From positions 143,287 through 207,286 of the forward strand of contig JAGXGC010000004.1 of the NCBI GenBank assembly GCA_024636935.1: DNA of 64,000 bases. Reading direction: 5' to 3'. A program made the position numbers and the translations under genes. Below, piece after piece: positions 1 through 6,382 of this stretch; the stretch's first letter is position 1; each line of letters starts with the position of its first letter. The notes beneath the pieces were generated by a model. It saw only the letters and a list, made by a program, of their open reading frames with translations, did no database searches and had not been told where the DNA came from. The stretch is from Sideroxydans sp. GTDB taxonomy: Bacteria > Pseudomonadota > Gammaproteobacteria > Burkholderiales > Gallionellaceae.

Positions 1-293
1 ATGAATTCGTAATCGTGCTCGGCGACCTGTCCAGCAGTGCTGAAGAAATGACGACACAAGCTAAAATCGTTGCAAATAAAATCTCTGCATCGCTATACGA
101 GCCCTACCATTTGATCAAACATGATACTGAACAGACCACCTCGGTCACACATAGATGCACCTGTAGCATCGGCATCACTTTGTTCGACGGAAAATCCGAC
201 ACACAGTACGACATCCTCAGTCGTGGCGACAGCGCCATGTACCGCGCAAAAGAATCAGGGGAAAACCAGATACACATACATACATCCACGTAA
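1..293 (+). CDS. GGDEF-domain diguanylate cyclase, C-terminal fragment
   Basis: The 5' end lies outside the window. The frame starting at base 3 reads E-F-V-I-V-L-G-D, and the two bases before it (AT) fit the end of an Asp codon, so the window opens within the DEF of a GGDEF signature. Further on are the usual GGDEF landmarks CSIGITLF and GDSAMYRAKESGEN (the A-x-x-AMYxAK helix), then the stop. GGDEF domains make c-di-GMP from two GTP. Whether the enzyme is active cannot be judged, because the front half of the domain and any sensor domain are missing. It is the first of several c-di-GMP-related elements in the window. The stop lies 27 bases before the promoter of the next transcription unit. 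Confidence 0.85.
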   Translation, partial: EFVIVLGDLSSSAEEMTTQAKIVANKISASLYEPYHLIKHDTEQTTSVTHRCTCSIGITLFDGKSDTQYDILSRGDSAMYRAKESGENQIHIHTST

Positions 294-319
294 CCACCCA
301 AGCACACCAGCCCCCCCCA

Positions 320-348
320 TTGACTTCGCCCGAACTTCACCCTACATT
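320..348 (+). promoter_or_regulatory. Sigma-70-type promoter, leader copy A
   Basis: TTGACT (320-325) and TACATT (343-348) are separated by 17 bases. The predicted start is near 355-357, exactly where similarity to the second leader (5339-5487) begins. A run of eight C (311-318) sits just upstream of the -35 box. Confidence 0.6.
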
Positions 349-356
349 CATACCCG

Positions 357-502
357 ACTTGCAGTTCGCTCAAGGCACATCGCACCGCATGTACGGTGTG
401 GGGCCAAAGACGAAATCCCCGGAACAGGAGGCTGGCGCAAGATGAAATTCCCGCATCGACGGGGACTAACCAGCACCAAATTGTTCGACAAAGGGGAGGG
501 CA
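357..502 (+). promoter_or_regulatory. Structured 5' leader RNA, copy A of a two-copy family
   Basis: This untranslated leader resembles 5339-5487 throughout, although the genes behind the two are unrelated. Shared blocks include ACTTGCAG, TTCGCTCAA, GCACATCGC, GAACAGGA, GCTGGCGCAAGA, ATTCCCGCA, TTGTTCG and AAAGGGGA. Visible stems: 382-387 with 394-399 (loop CATGTA); a GGGG/CCCC stem at 400-403 with 417-420; an outer stem GCTGG 431-435 with CCAGC 470-474; and inside it TTCCCG 448-453 with CGGGGA 460-465. The conserved stretch CGCAAGA-GA lies unpaired between the outer and inner stems. TTCCC (448-452) could instead pair with the Shine-Dalgarno region GGGGA (493-497), which suggests control of translation. 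I do not recognise a known riboswitch class. Function is inferred only. Confidence 0.65.
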
Positions 503-1396
503 ATGAAGCACCTGTTCGCAGTCATCACACTGCTCGGCTTGATATTTCAAGCAAGCGCGCTAGATCAGTCTGATAGCGGCAACTACGCCGCAGTCCATCG
601 TGATGGACATTTCACCGACTTCACCTTCTTCGTCACGCACAACGCTGGCCAATGGAATGTCGAACAACGGCAACCGGATGGCACATGGGCCAGTGCCACC
701 TGTTCCAACAACTGCATGTTGCAAAAATCACATGCAAGTGATCTTGCTCGTTTCTTTTCCACAAACGAATTAAACGAGACCCATCCTTCATGCGTACATA
801 ACAATGCATTCGCATTCTGTCGCCAAGATTCCATCCTCCGACCTGGCGAAAAGGAATACTCCCTCGTCGCGCTGATGATGATGGAGCGCCCCATCCAGAT
901 TCAACTCAAGAGACTCGACTCAGGATGGAAAGACCCGCAAGGCCGGATGCACCCCGACTCAGAATCCAGAAAAGCTCAGAACGGTTTTGGTGGATGGTTA
1001 CTCGTCACCTCAGATGATGACTGGGAAGCGAAATGGAAAACGGAACCAGCAGCCACCCCGCACATCAGCATGGCCACCTCCATAACCAAGGGGAAGCCTG
1101 TTTATGCACTCACCTTCTTCAGCAACCCCAAGCTCAATGAATACGGTGACGCCGACATCAGTTGTGACATAGACCTGCGCAAACCGGATGGCAGCGCCTC
1201 CTTCCAGCAGACTGATGCGACTTGCTTCAAAGGGACATTAAAAGGCCAGCCAAACTACCTCTACCTTTCGGCCCCAGTCATCAAGTTCATAGGAGAGCAG
1301 AACGACCCCTACGGCGAATGGAAAATCAGCATCACGCTCAAAGACAATGTCGGGCATACCAACCTGCCGCTAAAGACTTCGTTTATTCTTCAGTGA
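503..1396 (+). CDS. Exported protein of unknown function
   Basis: The 297-residue product starts with a clear signal peptide (MKHLFAVITLLGLIFQASA, probable cleavage before LDQSD), so it should be periplasmic or secreted. The mature part has six cysteines in pairs (TCSNNC, SCVHNNAFAFC, and one each in ISCDID and ATCFKG), enough for three disulfides. The last 110 residues alternate hydrophobic and polar positions and may form an Ig-like beta-sandwich, which is inference. The start is fixed by the strong ribosome-binding site AGGGGAGGG at 492-500. It lies behind structured leader copy A and is followed closely by the KTSC gene and a 52-codon gene, probably one operon. I do not recognise the family. 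Confidence 0.75.
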   Translation: MKHLFAVITLLGLIFQASALDQSDSGNYAAVHRDGHFTDFTFFVTHNAGQWNVEQRQPDGTWASATCSNNCMLQKSHASDLARFFSTNELNETHPSCVHNNAFAFCRQDSILRPGEKEYSLVALMMMERPIQIQLKRLDSGWKDPQGRMHPDSESRKAQNGFGGWLLVTSDDDWEAKWKTEPAATPHISMATSITKGKPVYALTFFSNPKLNEYGDADISCDIDLRKPDGSASFQQTDATCFKGTLKGQPNYLYLSAPVIKFIGEQNDPYGEWKISITLKDNVGHTNLPLKTSFILQ

Positions 1397-1417
1397 CAAA
1401 CTGAAGGGAGTAGCCGC

Positions 1418-1684
1418 ATGGAAATGAAGAAGATCAACTCGGGAAAACTGCGCGCCATCGGCTACGATGCACAGGCACGCATCCTGCAGGTGCAACTAGA
1501 CAACGGCGACACATTGCAATACCTTGGCGTCGGAGTAGAGCTCTGGCGCAGACTCAGCAGTTCAGGGGCTGCATGGAGCTTTTTCCGCGACAACATAGAA
1601 GAAGAGTTCACCGTGAAGAAAGTCTCGGCCTATGCACCGACAGGCAAGAACCCGCTAGATGATCTGTTCGGGCCAAGCGAATAA
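1418..1684 (+). CDS. KTSC-domain protein
   Basis: This 88-residue protein matches the KTSC family: INSGKLRAIGYDAQARILQVQLDNG at the front, then the tyrosine-glycine-V turn (YLGV) and the SSGAAWSFFRDNI helix. The family is small, has no firmly known biochemical role, and is often found alone or fused to nucleic-acid-related domains. The domain covers residues 5-65; a short tail ends in PLDDLFGPSE. The ribosome-binding site GAAGGGAG lies just ahead of the ATG. It begins 21 bases after the exported-protein gene and should share its transcript. Confidence 0.75.
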   Translation: MEMKKINSGKLRAIGYDAQARILQVQLDNGDTLQYLGVGVELWRRLSSSGAAWSFFRDNIEEEFTVKKVSAYAPTGKNPLDDLFGPSE

Positions 1685-1732
1685 TACCGAATGCATCGTT
1701 CCATACCCTTTCACTAACATGAGGAGGAAACA

Positions 1733-1891
1733 ATGAGCCAACCCGAAGACGACTCCATCATCATCAGCGAAGAAGGCGAACACGATGGAAAGACAGTCAT
1801 CCTGCAGCGCTGCCCCAAGCACAATATCGTTTTCCTACCGAGCGAAGGTTGTCCGGAATGTGCCAAAGAGAATGGAGCTACCGGTAGCTGA
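1733..1891 (+). CDS. Small Cys-rich (zinc-ribbon-like) protein, 52 residues
   Basis: A short open frame preceded by a very good ribosome-binding site (GAGGAGGA, 1721-1728) encodes an acidic N-terminus (MSQPEDDSIIISEEGEHDG) followed by a compact metal-site pattern: Cys-Pro-Lys-His, twelve residues, then Cys-Pro-Glu-Cys. That C-x2-H ... C-x2-C spacing suggests one zinc knuckle. It follows the KTSC gene by 48 bases in the same direction. No partner or function can be named. The evidence for it being real is the ribosome-binding site, the ordered Cys/His spacing and the codon usage in line with its neighbours. Confidence 0.6.
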   Translation: MSQPEDDSIIISEEGEHDGKTVILQRCPKHNIVFLPSEGCPECAKENGATGS

Positions 1892-1919
1892 GCAGAGAAG
1901 GTCTCATCAGCTCTCGACC

Positions 1920-2828
1920 TCAATCCTCCGCCACCAATCCCCCATCCATACTGGCGGCCCGTTCGGTCTGCTCGTTCATCACGATGATGCTGATGCGTCG
2001 ATTGCTGGGACTGAACGGATCGCCCACATCGAATAAAGCCGAAGAAGCCAAGCCGACCACTCGCAAAAACTTTTCGTCATACAGGCCGCCCGCCACCAAT
2101 TCCCGACGAGCCGCATTTGCCCTGTCCAGCGACAGCTCCCAGTTTGAATAATTGCCCATCCCACCCTGATAAGGTGTCGCATCAGTATGGCCGGTCATGC
2201 TCACTTTGTTCGGCACACTATTCAGCACACTACCGATCTTGTGCAATATTTCTACGGTGTAAAACTTTAAATTGGCACTGCCAATATCGAACATCGGACG
2301 ATTCTTCTTATCGATGATCTGGATGCGCAAACCATGCGTCGTGATATCGATCAACAGTTGATCCTTGAACTTATGCAGATTCAAATCTGCTTCAATAGCT
2401 TGTTCCAGACTCTGCTTCAACGCGATCAATTTAGTGCGTTCCTCACGTCGCGCATCACGGCGACCATCACTAACATCGAAGCGGTGAATCGGCTTCACTT
2501 CACCTTTTTGCTCCAGAGCGCTACCCTCTTTGAGGCTGTTATTCCCTTGGTTGATGATATTCATACGATCGGTCATCACTTGGCCGCCGGCCATAGCCAC
2601 CATCAAAGGAGTCTGGAAATATTTCGATATACCGTGCAAACGATCTTCTGAATTATTCGAAATCAGCCACATCAACAAAAAGAACGCCATCAACGCGGTC
2701 ACAAAGTCCGCATATGCGATCTTCCAGGTTCCAGTCGGGCCTGATCTTTTAACCAGCTTCGTTCGTCTGACGACAACCGGCTTGATCTTCTTTTTTGACT
2801 TTCTTGAAGTCGGCATTTCCACTGCCAT
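1920..2828 (-). CDS. motB: MotB-type flagellar stator protein (orphan, no motA beside it)
   Basis: The 302-residue product has the MotB layout: a basic cytoplasmic N-terminus (SRKSKKKIKP), one membrane helix with the proton-carrying aspartate in the motif WKIAYADFVTALMAFFLLMW, a linker, and a C-terminal OmpA-like peptidoglycan-binding domain (MTGHTDATPY, then NWELSLDRANAARREL). MotB pairs with MotA to form the ion channel that drives the flagellar motor, anchored to peptidoglycan. No motA lies next to it. The longer frame up to 2921 is rejected because it runs into the riboswitch; ATG 2828 (MAVEMPTSRK) is taken, with 2816 as an alternative. The ribosome-binding site is weak (ACGGGA). The gene is preceded by a c-di-GMP-I riboswitch. 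Confidence 0.88.
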   Translation of the reverse strand: MAVEMPTSRKSKKKIKPVVVRRTKLVKRSGPTGTWKIAYADFVTALMAFFLLMWLISNNSEDRLHGISKYFQTPLMVAMAGGQVMTDRMNIINQGNNSLKEGSALEQKGEVKPIHRFDVSDGRRDARREERTKLIALKQSLEQAIEADLNLHKFKDQLLIDITTHGLRIQIIDKKNRPMFDIGSANLKFYTVEILHKIGSVLNSVPNKVSMTGHTDATPYQGGMGNYSNWELSLDRANAARRELVAGGLYDEKFLRVVGLASSALFDVGDPFSPSNRRISIIVMNEQTERAASMDGGLVAED

Positions 2829-2904
2829 AATATTCCCGTAATGGTGATAAGCACCGATCCCGAGATAGCAGAAAGCCGAAAGATAATGAGGAATGAACTT
2901 ACCT

Positions 2905-3008
2905 TGCGGCCCCGCTGACACTCGACGAATTGTCGAATAGGAACTAGTCCCTTAGCCCGGAAGCTTTGCGTCCCTATCTTTCGACAGGTTTGCCCTTGTG
3001 CCCACTGA
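2905..3008 (-). promoter_or_regulatory. c-di-GMP-I (GEMM) riboswitch upstream of motB
   Basis: Read on the minus strand, the core matches the GEMM-I class closely. GCACAAGGGCAAACC (2999-2985) leads into a hairpin CCTGTC-GAAA-GATAGG with the family's GAAA tetraloop. GGGACGCAAAGC (2974-2963) is the second invariant block. TTCCGGGCTAAG supplies a tetraloop receptor (CTAAG, with TAT after a short GGGA/TTCC stem). The 3' strand AGCGGGG (2917-2911) closes the aptamer. The G that separates c-di-GMP binders from the cGAMP (GEMM-Ib) variant appears to be kept. An additional hairpin TCGAC-AATTC-GTCGA (2936-2922) sits in the third helix. No T-run terminator follows; an ATTCC (2894-2890) could pair with GGAAT at the motB ribosome-binding site, so translational control is possible. 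Confidence 0.88.
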
Positions 3009-3031
3009 CCTATCGATCAGCGAACACAGTC

Positions 3032-3084
3032 GAATGGATGAACCATTCAACTGGAACGTATTTTCACACATAAAATACCGTTCC
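3032..3084. other. Two operator-like inverted repeats between motB riboswitch and rhodanese gene
   Basis: GAATGG (3032-3037) and CCATTC (3043-3048) are perfect arms around ATGAA. GGAACGTATTTT (3053-3064) and AAAATACCGTTCC (3072-3084) form 12-base arms with one extra base, around a seven-base centre. Both lie where the leftward motB promoter and the rightward rhodanese promoter should be. They may bind a repressor or form a hairpin. The rest of the gap between 2829 and 3235 is the riboswitch plus unassigned sequence. Confidence 0.4.
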
Positions 3085-3234
3085 ACTATCAGGAAATTCC
3101 CATCTTTCCTAAATAAGCAGAGAACTGCACGTATGAAACCACTTGGATTCCCAAGCCACCCCATGCCTGCACCGACACCACAGACTGTGACTTCGGTACA
3201 ATCCAAGACACTTCCAGCCCTAAATGACTCCGCC

Positions 3235-3810
3235 ATGACTGAATACAACATCACCATCGGCCTGCCCAAGGTGGACGTGCAACACCAGGGCACCCCCGTC
3301 ACTATCCAGCGCGAGCAAGACCCGTCAGCCACCCTCCGCGCCGAATATGTCCCCACCGCACGCGCCTGCCCGCCCTACTGCATCCAACCGATGCGCCTGG
3401 CAGATGGCGTCGAAACATTCGGCGAACTGGAAGTATTGGATTACCTGAAACGCATCCACGCAGGCGACAAACAGCTCATGGTCATCGACTCGCGCACCAC
3501 AGACTGGTACGAAAAAGTCACCATCCCCAGCTCGGTAAACATCCCCTACGCACAAAACATGGCAGGTCAAGCGACCGACCTGCCCGCGGTGAAAAGAACG
3601 CTAGTGGAATCGTTCGGCGTGAAAGAGAACAACGGCAGCTACGACTTCGGCAACGCCCTCACCCTCGCTATCTTCTGTAACGGCCCATGGTGCGGACAGA
3701 CCCCCAACTACATCCGTACTCTGCTTAAGCTCGGCTACCCGGCTGAAAAATTGAAGTGGTATCGCGGTGGCATGCAAGACTGGTGCTCGCTCGGACTGAC
3801 CACCGCCTGA
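3235..3810 (+). CDS. Rhodanese-like sulfurtransferase domain protein
   Basis: The product has a single rhodanese domain: VIDSRTTDWYEKVTIPSSVNIPY at the front of the fold, and the active-site loop FCNGPWCGQTP, where the first Cys is in the position of the sulfur-carrying residue and a second Cys four residues on is unusual. An N-terminal CPPYC pair precedes the domain. It ends in WYRGGMQDWCSLG, the typical rhodanese C-terminus. It likely moves sulfane sulfur or senses redox state; the substrate cannot be told. The open frame runs back to 2998, but that part lies in the riboswitch region, so ATG 3235 is chosen (191 residues) although no good ribosome-binding site is seen. ATG 3133 is an alternative. 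It converges with tpm. Confidence 0.75.
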   Translation: MTEYNITIGLPKVDVQHQGTPVTIQREQDPSATLRAEYVPTARACPPYCIQPMRLADGVETFGELEVLDYLKRIHAGDKQLMVIDSRTTDWYEKVTIPSSVNIPYAQNMAGQATDLPAVKRTLVESFGVKENNGSYDFGNALTLAIFCNGPWCGQTPNYIRTLLKLGYPAEKLKWYRGGMQDWCSLGLTTA

Positions 3811-3819
3811 CCGTTCGAT

Positions 3820-4476
3820 TTACTTCAAAGTAAGCAGAAAGATGTTCTCCTGCATCCGTGTCACACCTCGCGCCTTGAAGCGCGGCTCCCGATCCAGAAT
3901 ATCCACCTGCTTCAGCAGATCGATCTCTGCATACTGATCATAGAGCGCCCGCACCTCCTCCACCGACACAGCGAACGGCGGCCCCGGCATCTCCTCTTGC
4001 GGATAATCGAAAGTCACCAGCAACACCTGCGTACCGGAAGGCAGAATCTCTGCCAGATGATGCGCATAACGCTCACGCATATCTGTCGGCAAGGCCACCA
4101 ATGATGCGCGGTCATACACCGCGTTCACGTTCGCCATATCCTCTTTGCGCAGATCGAAAAAATCCCCGCACAGGATGCGTACACCATCCGCCTCGCAGCA
4201 TTCGAACTTATCCGTGTGCGTATGTGTAGGTGACTTGCCTTGCTCGGTGAAAAAATCCCGCACCGCGATGCCACTCAACTCAACACCCAGCACCGATTGC
4301 CCCTGCTCGCGCAGCCACACCATATCCAAACTCTTGCCACACAATGGCACGAACACTTCACCGCCCTGTGCAGACTTCAACGTCGGCCAGAACTGTTGCA
4401 GATAGGGATTGATATCATTCTGATGGAAGCCTATCTCCGCCCGCTCCCACCGCTCCAGCCAGAATTCTTTTTTCAT
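3820..4476 (-). CDS. tpm: Thiopurine S-methyltransferase
   Basis: The 218-residue product opens with MKKEFWLERWERAEIGFHQ and carries VFVPLCGKSLDMVWL followed by VLGVELSGIAV, the S-adenosylmethionine-binding motifs of the bacterial TPMT family. Further on, GDFFDL and YDRASLVALP match family blocks. The length is normal. The enzyme methylates sulfur (in bacteria also selenium and tellurium) compounds in the cytoplasm using S-adenosylmethionine; the natural substrate is uncertain. It stands alone, convergent with the rhodanese gene, and may share sulfur-chemistry context with it. Confidence 0.9.
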   Translation of the reverse strand: MKKEFWLERWERAEIGFHQNDINPYLQQFWPTLKSAQGGEVFVPLCGKSLDMVWLREQGQSVLGVELSGIAVRDFFTEQGKSPTHTHTDKFECCEADGVRILCGDFFDLRKEDMANVNAVYDRASLVALPTDMRERYAHHLAEILPSGTQVLLVTFDYPQEEMPGPPFAVSVEEVRALYDQYAEIDLLKQVDILDREPRFKARGVTRMQENIFLLTLK

Positions 4477-4666
4477 TCACATCTCCCGGCCAACACCCGT
4501 CGGCAAAATATATGACGCCACACACTGAATCCCTGCACGACCGACCTCATCATCGTGCCGGAAGGAAGTTTTCCTAAAAGTCCATGATAAAATCGGACTG
4601 CAACCTACAAAAACGTAACACCACTTCGACAACTCCAATGGGCTCCAACTGCCCTTGATAAGCCTA

Positions 4667-5275
4667 ATGCCTAATACCAAACTACCCAGCCAACCCAAGC
4701 GAACAAAAGAACAAAAACAATCGGTGATGCGACTGGGCATCATCCTGATCGCATCCGTATTCATCGTCGAGGCCTCAGTCATGGGCATCATGACCTGGGT
4801 ACCCACGAATTCCAGGTTAGGATCTGTGCTGCTAGATGCCACCCTGCTCTCCCTGCTGCTGTTCCCAATCTTCTACTACTTGCTATTACGTCCGCTAGTA
4901 AAAAACATCGAACGGCGCAAAGCGATCGAAGCAGACCTACGTATCGCCGCCGTCTGCTTCGAGATCAAAGACCCCACAATCATCACCGACGCCGATGGCA
5001 ACATCATCCGCGCCAACCAAAAATTCCTAGACAAGACACGCTACACGATGGCAGAGATCGCCGGCAAGAATCCGCGCATCTTCAAATCAGACATGCACGA
5101 CGATAAATTCTACCAGCAACTCTGGAGAACTCTCCTGAAGCAGGGTTCCTGGAGTAGCGAGATCCGCATCAAATCCAAGGATGGCCGCACCCTCCACCCG
5201 TTCTGGGTCACCATCACCGCCGTCAAGAACGACCAAGACGAAATCACCCACTACATCGCCATCTACAACTTCTGA
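4667..5275 (+). CDS. Membrane PAS-domain protein without output domain
   Basis: The 202-residue product has a charged N-terminus, two membrane helices (about residues 23-42, and 55-75 with SVLLDATLLSLLLFPIFYYL), a short helical linker (NIERRKAIEADLRIAA) and one PAS domain (TIITDADGNIIRANQKFL, YTMAEIAGKNPRIFKS, then the WSSEIRIKSKDG strand). It stops at HYIAIYNF, exactly where a GGDEF or histidine-kinase domain usually follows a PAS domain. It may be a remnant of a larger sensor, or a stand-alone sensor working with a partner. TTG 4655 is possible, but ATG 4667 is preferred. Leader copy B begins 28 bases after the stop. Confidence 0.75.
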   Translation: MPNTKLPSQPKRTKEQKQSVMRLGIILIASVFIVEASVMGIMTWVPTNSRLGSVLLDATLLSLLLFPIFYYLLLRPLVKNIERRKAIEADLRIAAVCFEIKDPTIITDADGNIIRANQKFLDKTRYTMAEIAGKNPRIFKSDMHDDKFYQQLWRTLLKQGSWSSEIRIKSKDGRTLHPFWVTITAVKNDQDEITHYIAIYNF

Positions 5276-5284
5276 TGCATCCCC

Positions 5285-5332
5285 AATGCCATGCGAATGG
5301 CATTGACACCCCCCGCCCCACTCCCCTACAGT
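5285..5332 (+). promoter_or_regulatory. Promoter of leader copy B with overlapping palindrome
   Basis: TTGACA (5303-5308) and TACAGT (5327-5332) are 18 bases apart, giving a predicted start near 5339. A perfect palindrome AATGCCAT-GCGA-ATGGCATT (5285-5304) overlaps the first two bases of the -35 box. It has no T-run, so it looks more like an operator than a terminator for the PAS gene, but it could end that transcript. Confidence 0.55.
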
Positions 5333-5338
5333 TCACCA

Positions 5339-5487
5339 ACTTGCAGATTCGCTCAACGCACATCGCGCCGCACGCACGGCGCTAGGCACACAGCGAGCCC
5401 CCCAGAACAGGAGCTGGCGCAAGACGAGATTCCCGCACGGACGGGAACAGTGTCAGCTCATAACTTGTTCGCAAAAGGGGAAACACA
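5339..5487 (+). promoter_or_regulatory. Structured 5' leader RNA, copy B
   Basis: This is the partner of 357-502. Stem one is GCGCCG (5365-5370) with CGGCGC (5377-5382) around CACGCA. The A-U and G-U pairs seen in copy A are G-C and G-C here, that is, compensatory changes. The outer stem GAGCTG (5411-5416) with CAGCTC (5454-5459) is one pair longer than in copy A. The inner stem TTCCCG (5430-5435) pairs with CGGGAA (5442-5447), replacing a U-G of copy A with U-A. The unpaired block CGCAAGACGAGA (5418-5429) is almost unchanged. TTCCC could alternatively pair with the GGGAA of the ribosome-binding site AAAGGGGAA. The next gene is unrelated to the one behind copy A. Confidence 0.65.
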
Positions 5488-6294
5488 ATGGCTTCTATTC
5501 CAAAGAAAGTTTCTGAGCGTCTGGTAAGTGGCATCAAGAAATACCAGACGATCCTTGCTTCTGCAAAATCACGCGATGTAGGTGAAGCAGATACCGTCAC
5601 CATCATCAAAGACATGCTTCAAGACATCTTCGGGTATGACAAATACTCCGAACTGACTTCCGAATATGCCATCCGTGGAACCTACTGCGACCTCGCCACC
5701 AAGATCAACGGCGTCCTGCAAACCCTCATCGAGGTGAAAGCCATCGGTCTGGATTTAAAAGACCAGCACGTCAAACAAGCAGTCGACTATGCCGCCAACC
5801 AAGGCGTGGATTGGGTTCTCCTCACCAATGGTGTCTGCTGGCGCGTCTACCACCTGACCTTTGCCAAACCGATAACCAACGATCTGATCGTCGATATTGA
5901 TTTCACCAAGCTCAACTCTCGCAGTGTGCACGACCTTGATCTGCTCTACTTGTGGTGCAAAGAAGGATGGCAACGATCCGTCTTGGGCGAATATCACACC
6001 CAACAACAAGCCCTCTCCAAATTCTTCATCGGGGCCATGCTGCAATCAGACCCCGTTCTAGAAGTCATCCGCCGAGAGCTACGCCGTGTCTCACCAGACG
6101 TGAAGATCGATATCGAACAGATCAAATCTGTACTCGTAAGTGATGTCATCAAGCGCGATGTCATCGAAGGCGAGAAGGCCGAAGAAGCGAGAAAGAAAAT
6201 CGCCAAAGTTGCGTCAAAATCTTTACGCACAACAGCACCAAAGAAGGCCCATATTGAAATTGGGGCAGTTACGAAATCGAGCAACGAGAACTAG
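5488..6294 (+). CDS. HsdR N-terminal-type PD-(D/E)XK nuclease-like protein
   Basis: The 268-residue protein resembles the N-terminal domain of type I restriction subunit HsdR, without the helicase part. The nuclease core is visible as Asp68 (YCDLA), then Glu82-Val-Lys84 (LIEVKA), then a Q-x3-Y motif (QAVDYA, residues 97-102), which together form a PD-(D/E)XK site. The C-terminal 70 residues are charged and end in a basic, Lys/Ala-rich stretch. No HsdM or HsdS is nearby, so it is not a standard type I system. The ribosome-binding site AAAAGGGGAA belongs to leader copy B. It is followed 88 bases on by the ABC-type ATPase. A defence or DNA-damage role is inference. Confidence 0.75.
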   Translation: MASIPKKVSERLVSGIKKYQTILASAKSRDVGEADTVTIIKDMLQDIFGYDKYSELTSEYAIRGTYCDLATKINGVLQTLIEVKAIGLDLKDQHVKQAVDYAANQGVDWVLLTNGVCWRVYHLTFAKPITNDLIVDIDFTKLNSRSVHDLDLLYLWCKEGWQRSVLGEYHTQQQALSKFFIGAMLQSDPVLEVIRRELRRVSPDVKIDIEQIKSVLVSDVIKRDVIEGEKAEEARKKIAKVASKSLRTTAPKKAHIEIGAVTKSSNEN

Positions 6295-6382
6295 TGCGTC
6301 GATATTTCTTATTAATCGAGACGCTGCCAAACTTTATCCACCCCACCAGCTATTTCATATTTCCGAATTTAAGGAGCTTCAG

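Noticed and set aside
311-318. Run of eight C as a phase-variable tract
   Set aside because: It lies upstream of the -35 box and outside the -35/-10 spacer; length change would hardly affect the promoter, and no second allele is visible.
357-502. Leader copies as c-di-GMP or other known riboswitches
   Set aside because: They lack the GEMM blocks seen at 2905-3008, and I could not match them to c-di-GMP-II, cobalamin, TPP, FMN, glycine, fluoride, SAM or Moco consensus patterns.
104-573. Overlapping frames on both strands across leader copy A
   Set aside because: They cross the promoter, the structured leader and the next gene's signal peptide; the leader is conserved as RNA, not as protein.
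2829-2921. N-terminal extension of motB
   Set aside because: It would be translated from inside the c-di-GMP riboswitch; the MotB basic N-terminus begins at 2828 or 2816.
2998-3234. N-terminal extension of the rhodanese
   Set aside because: The frame starts in the riboswitch region and has no family similarity before about 3235.
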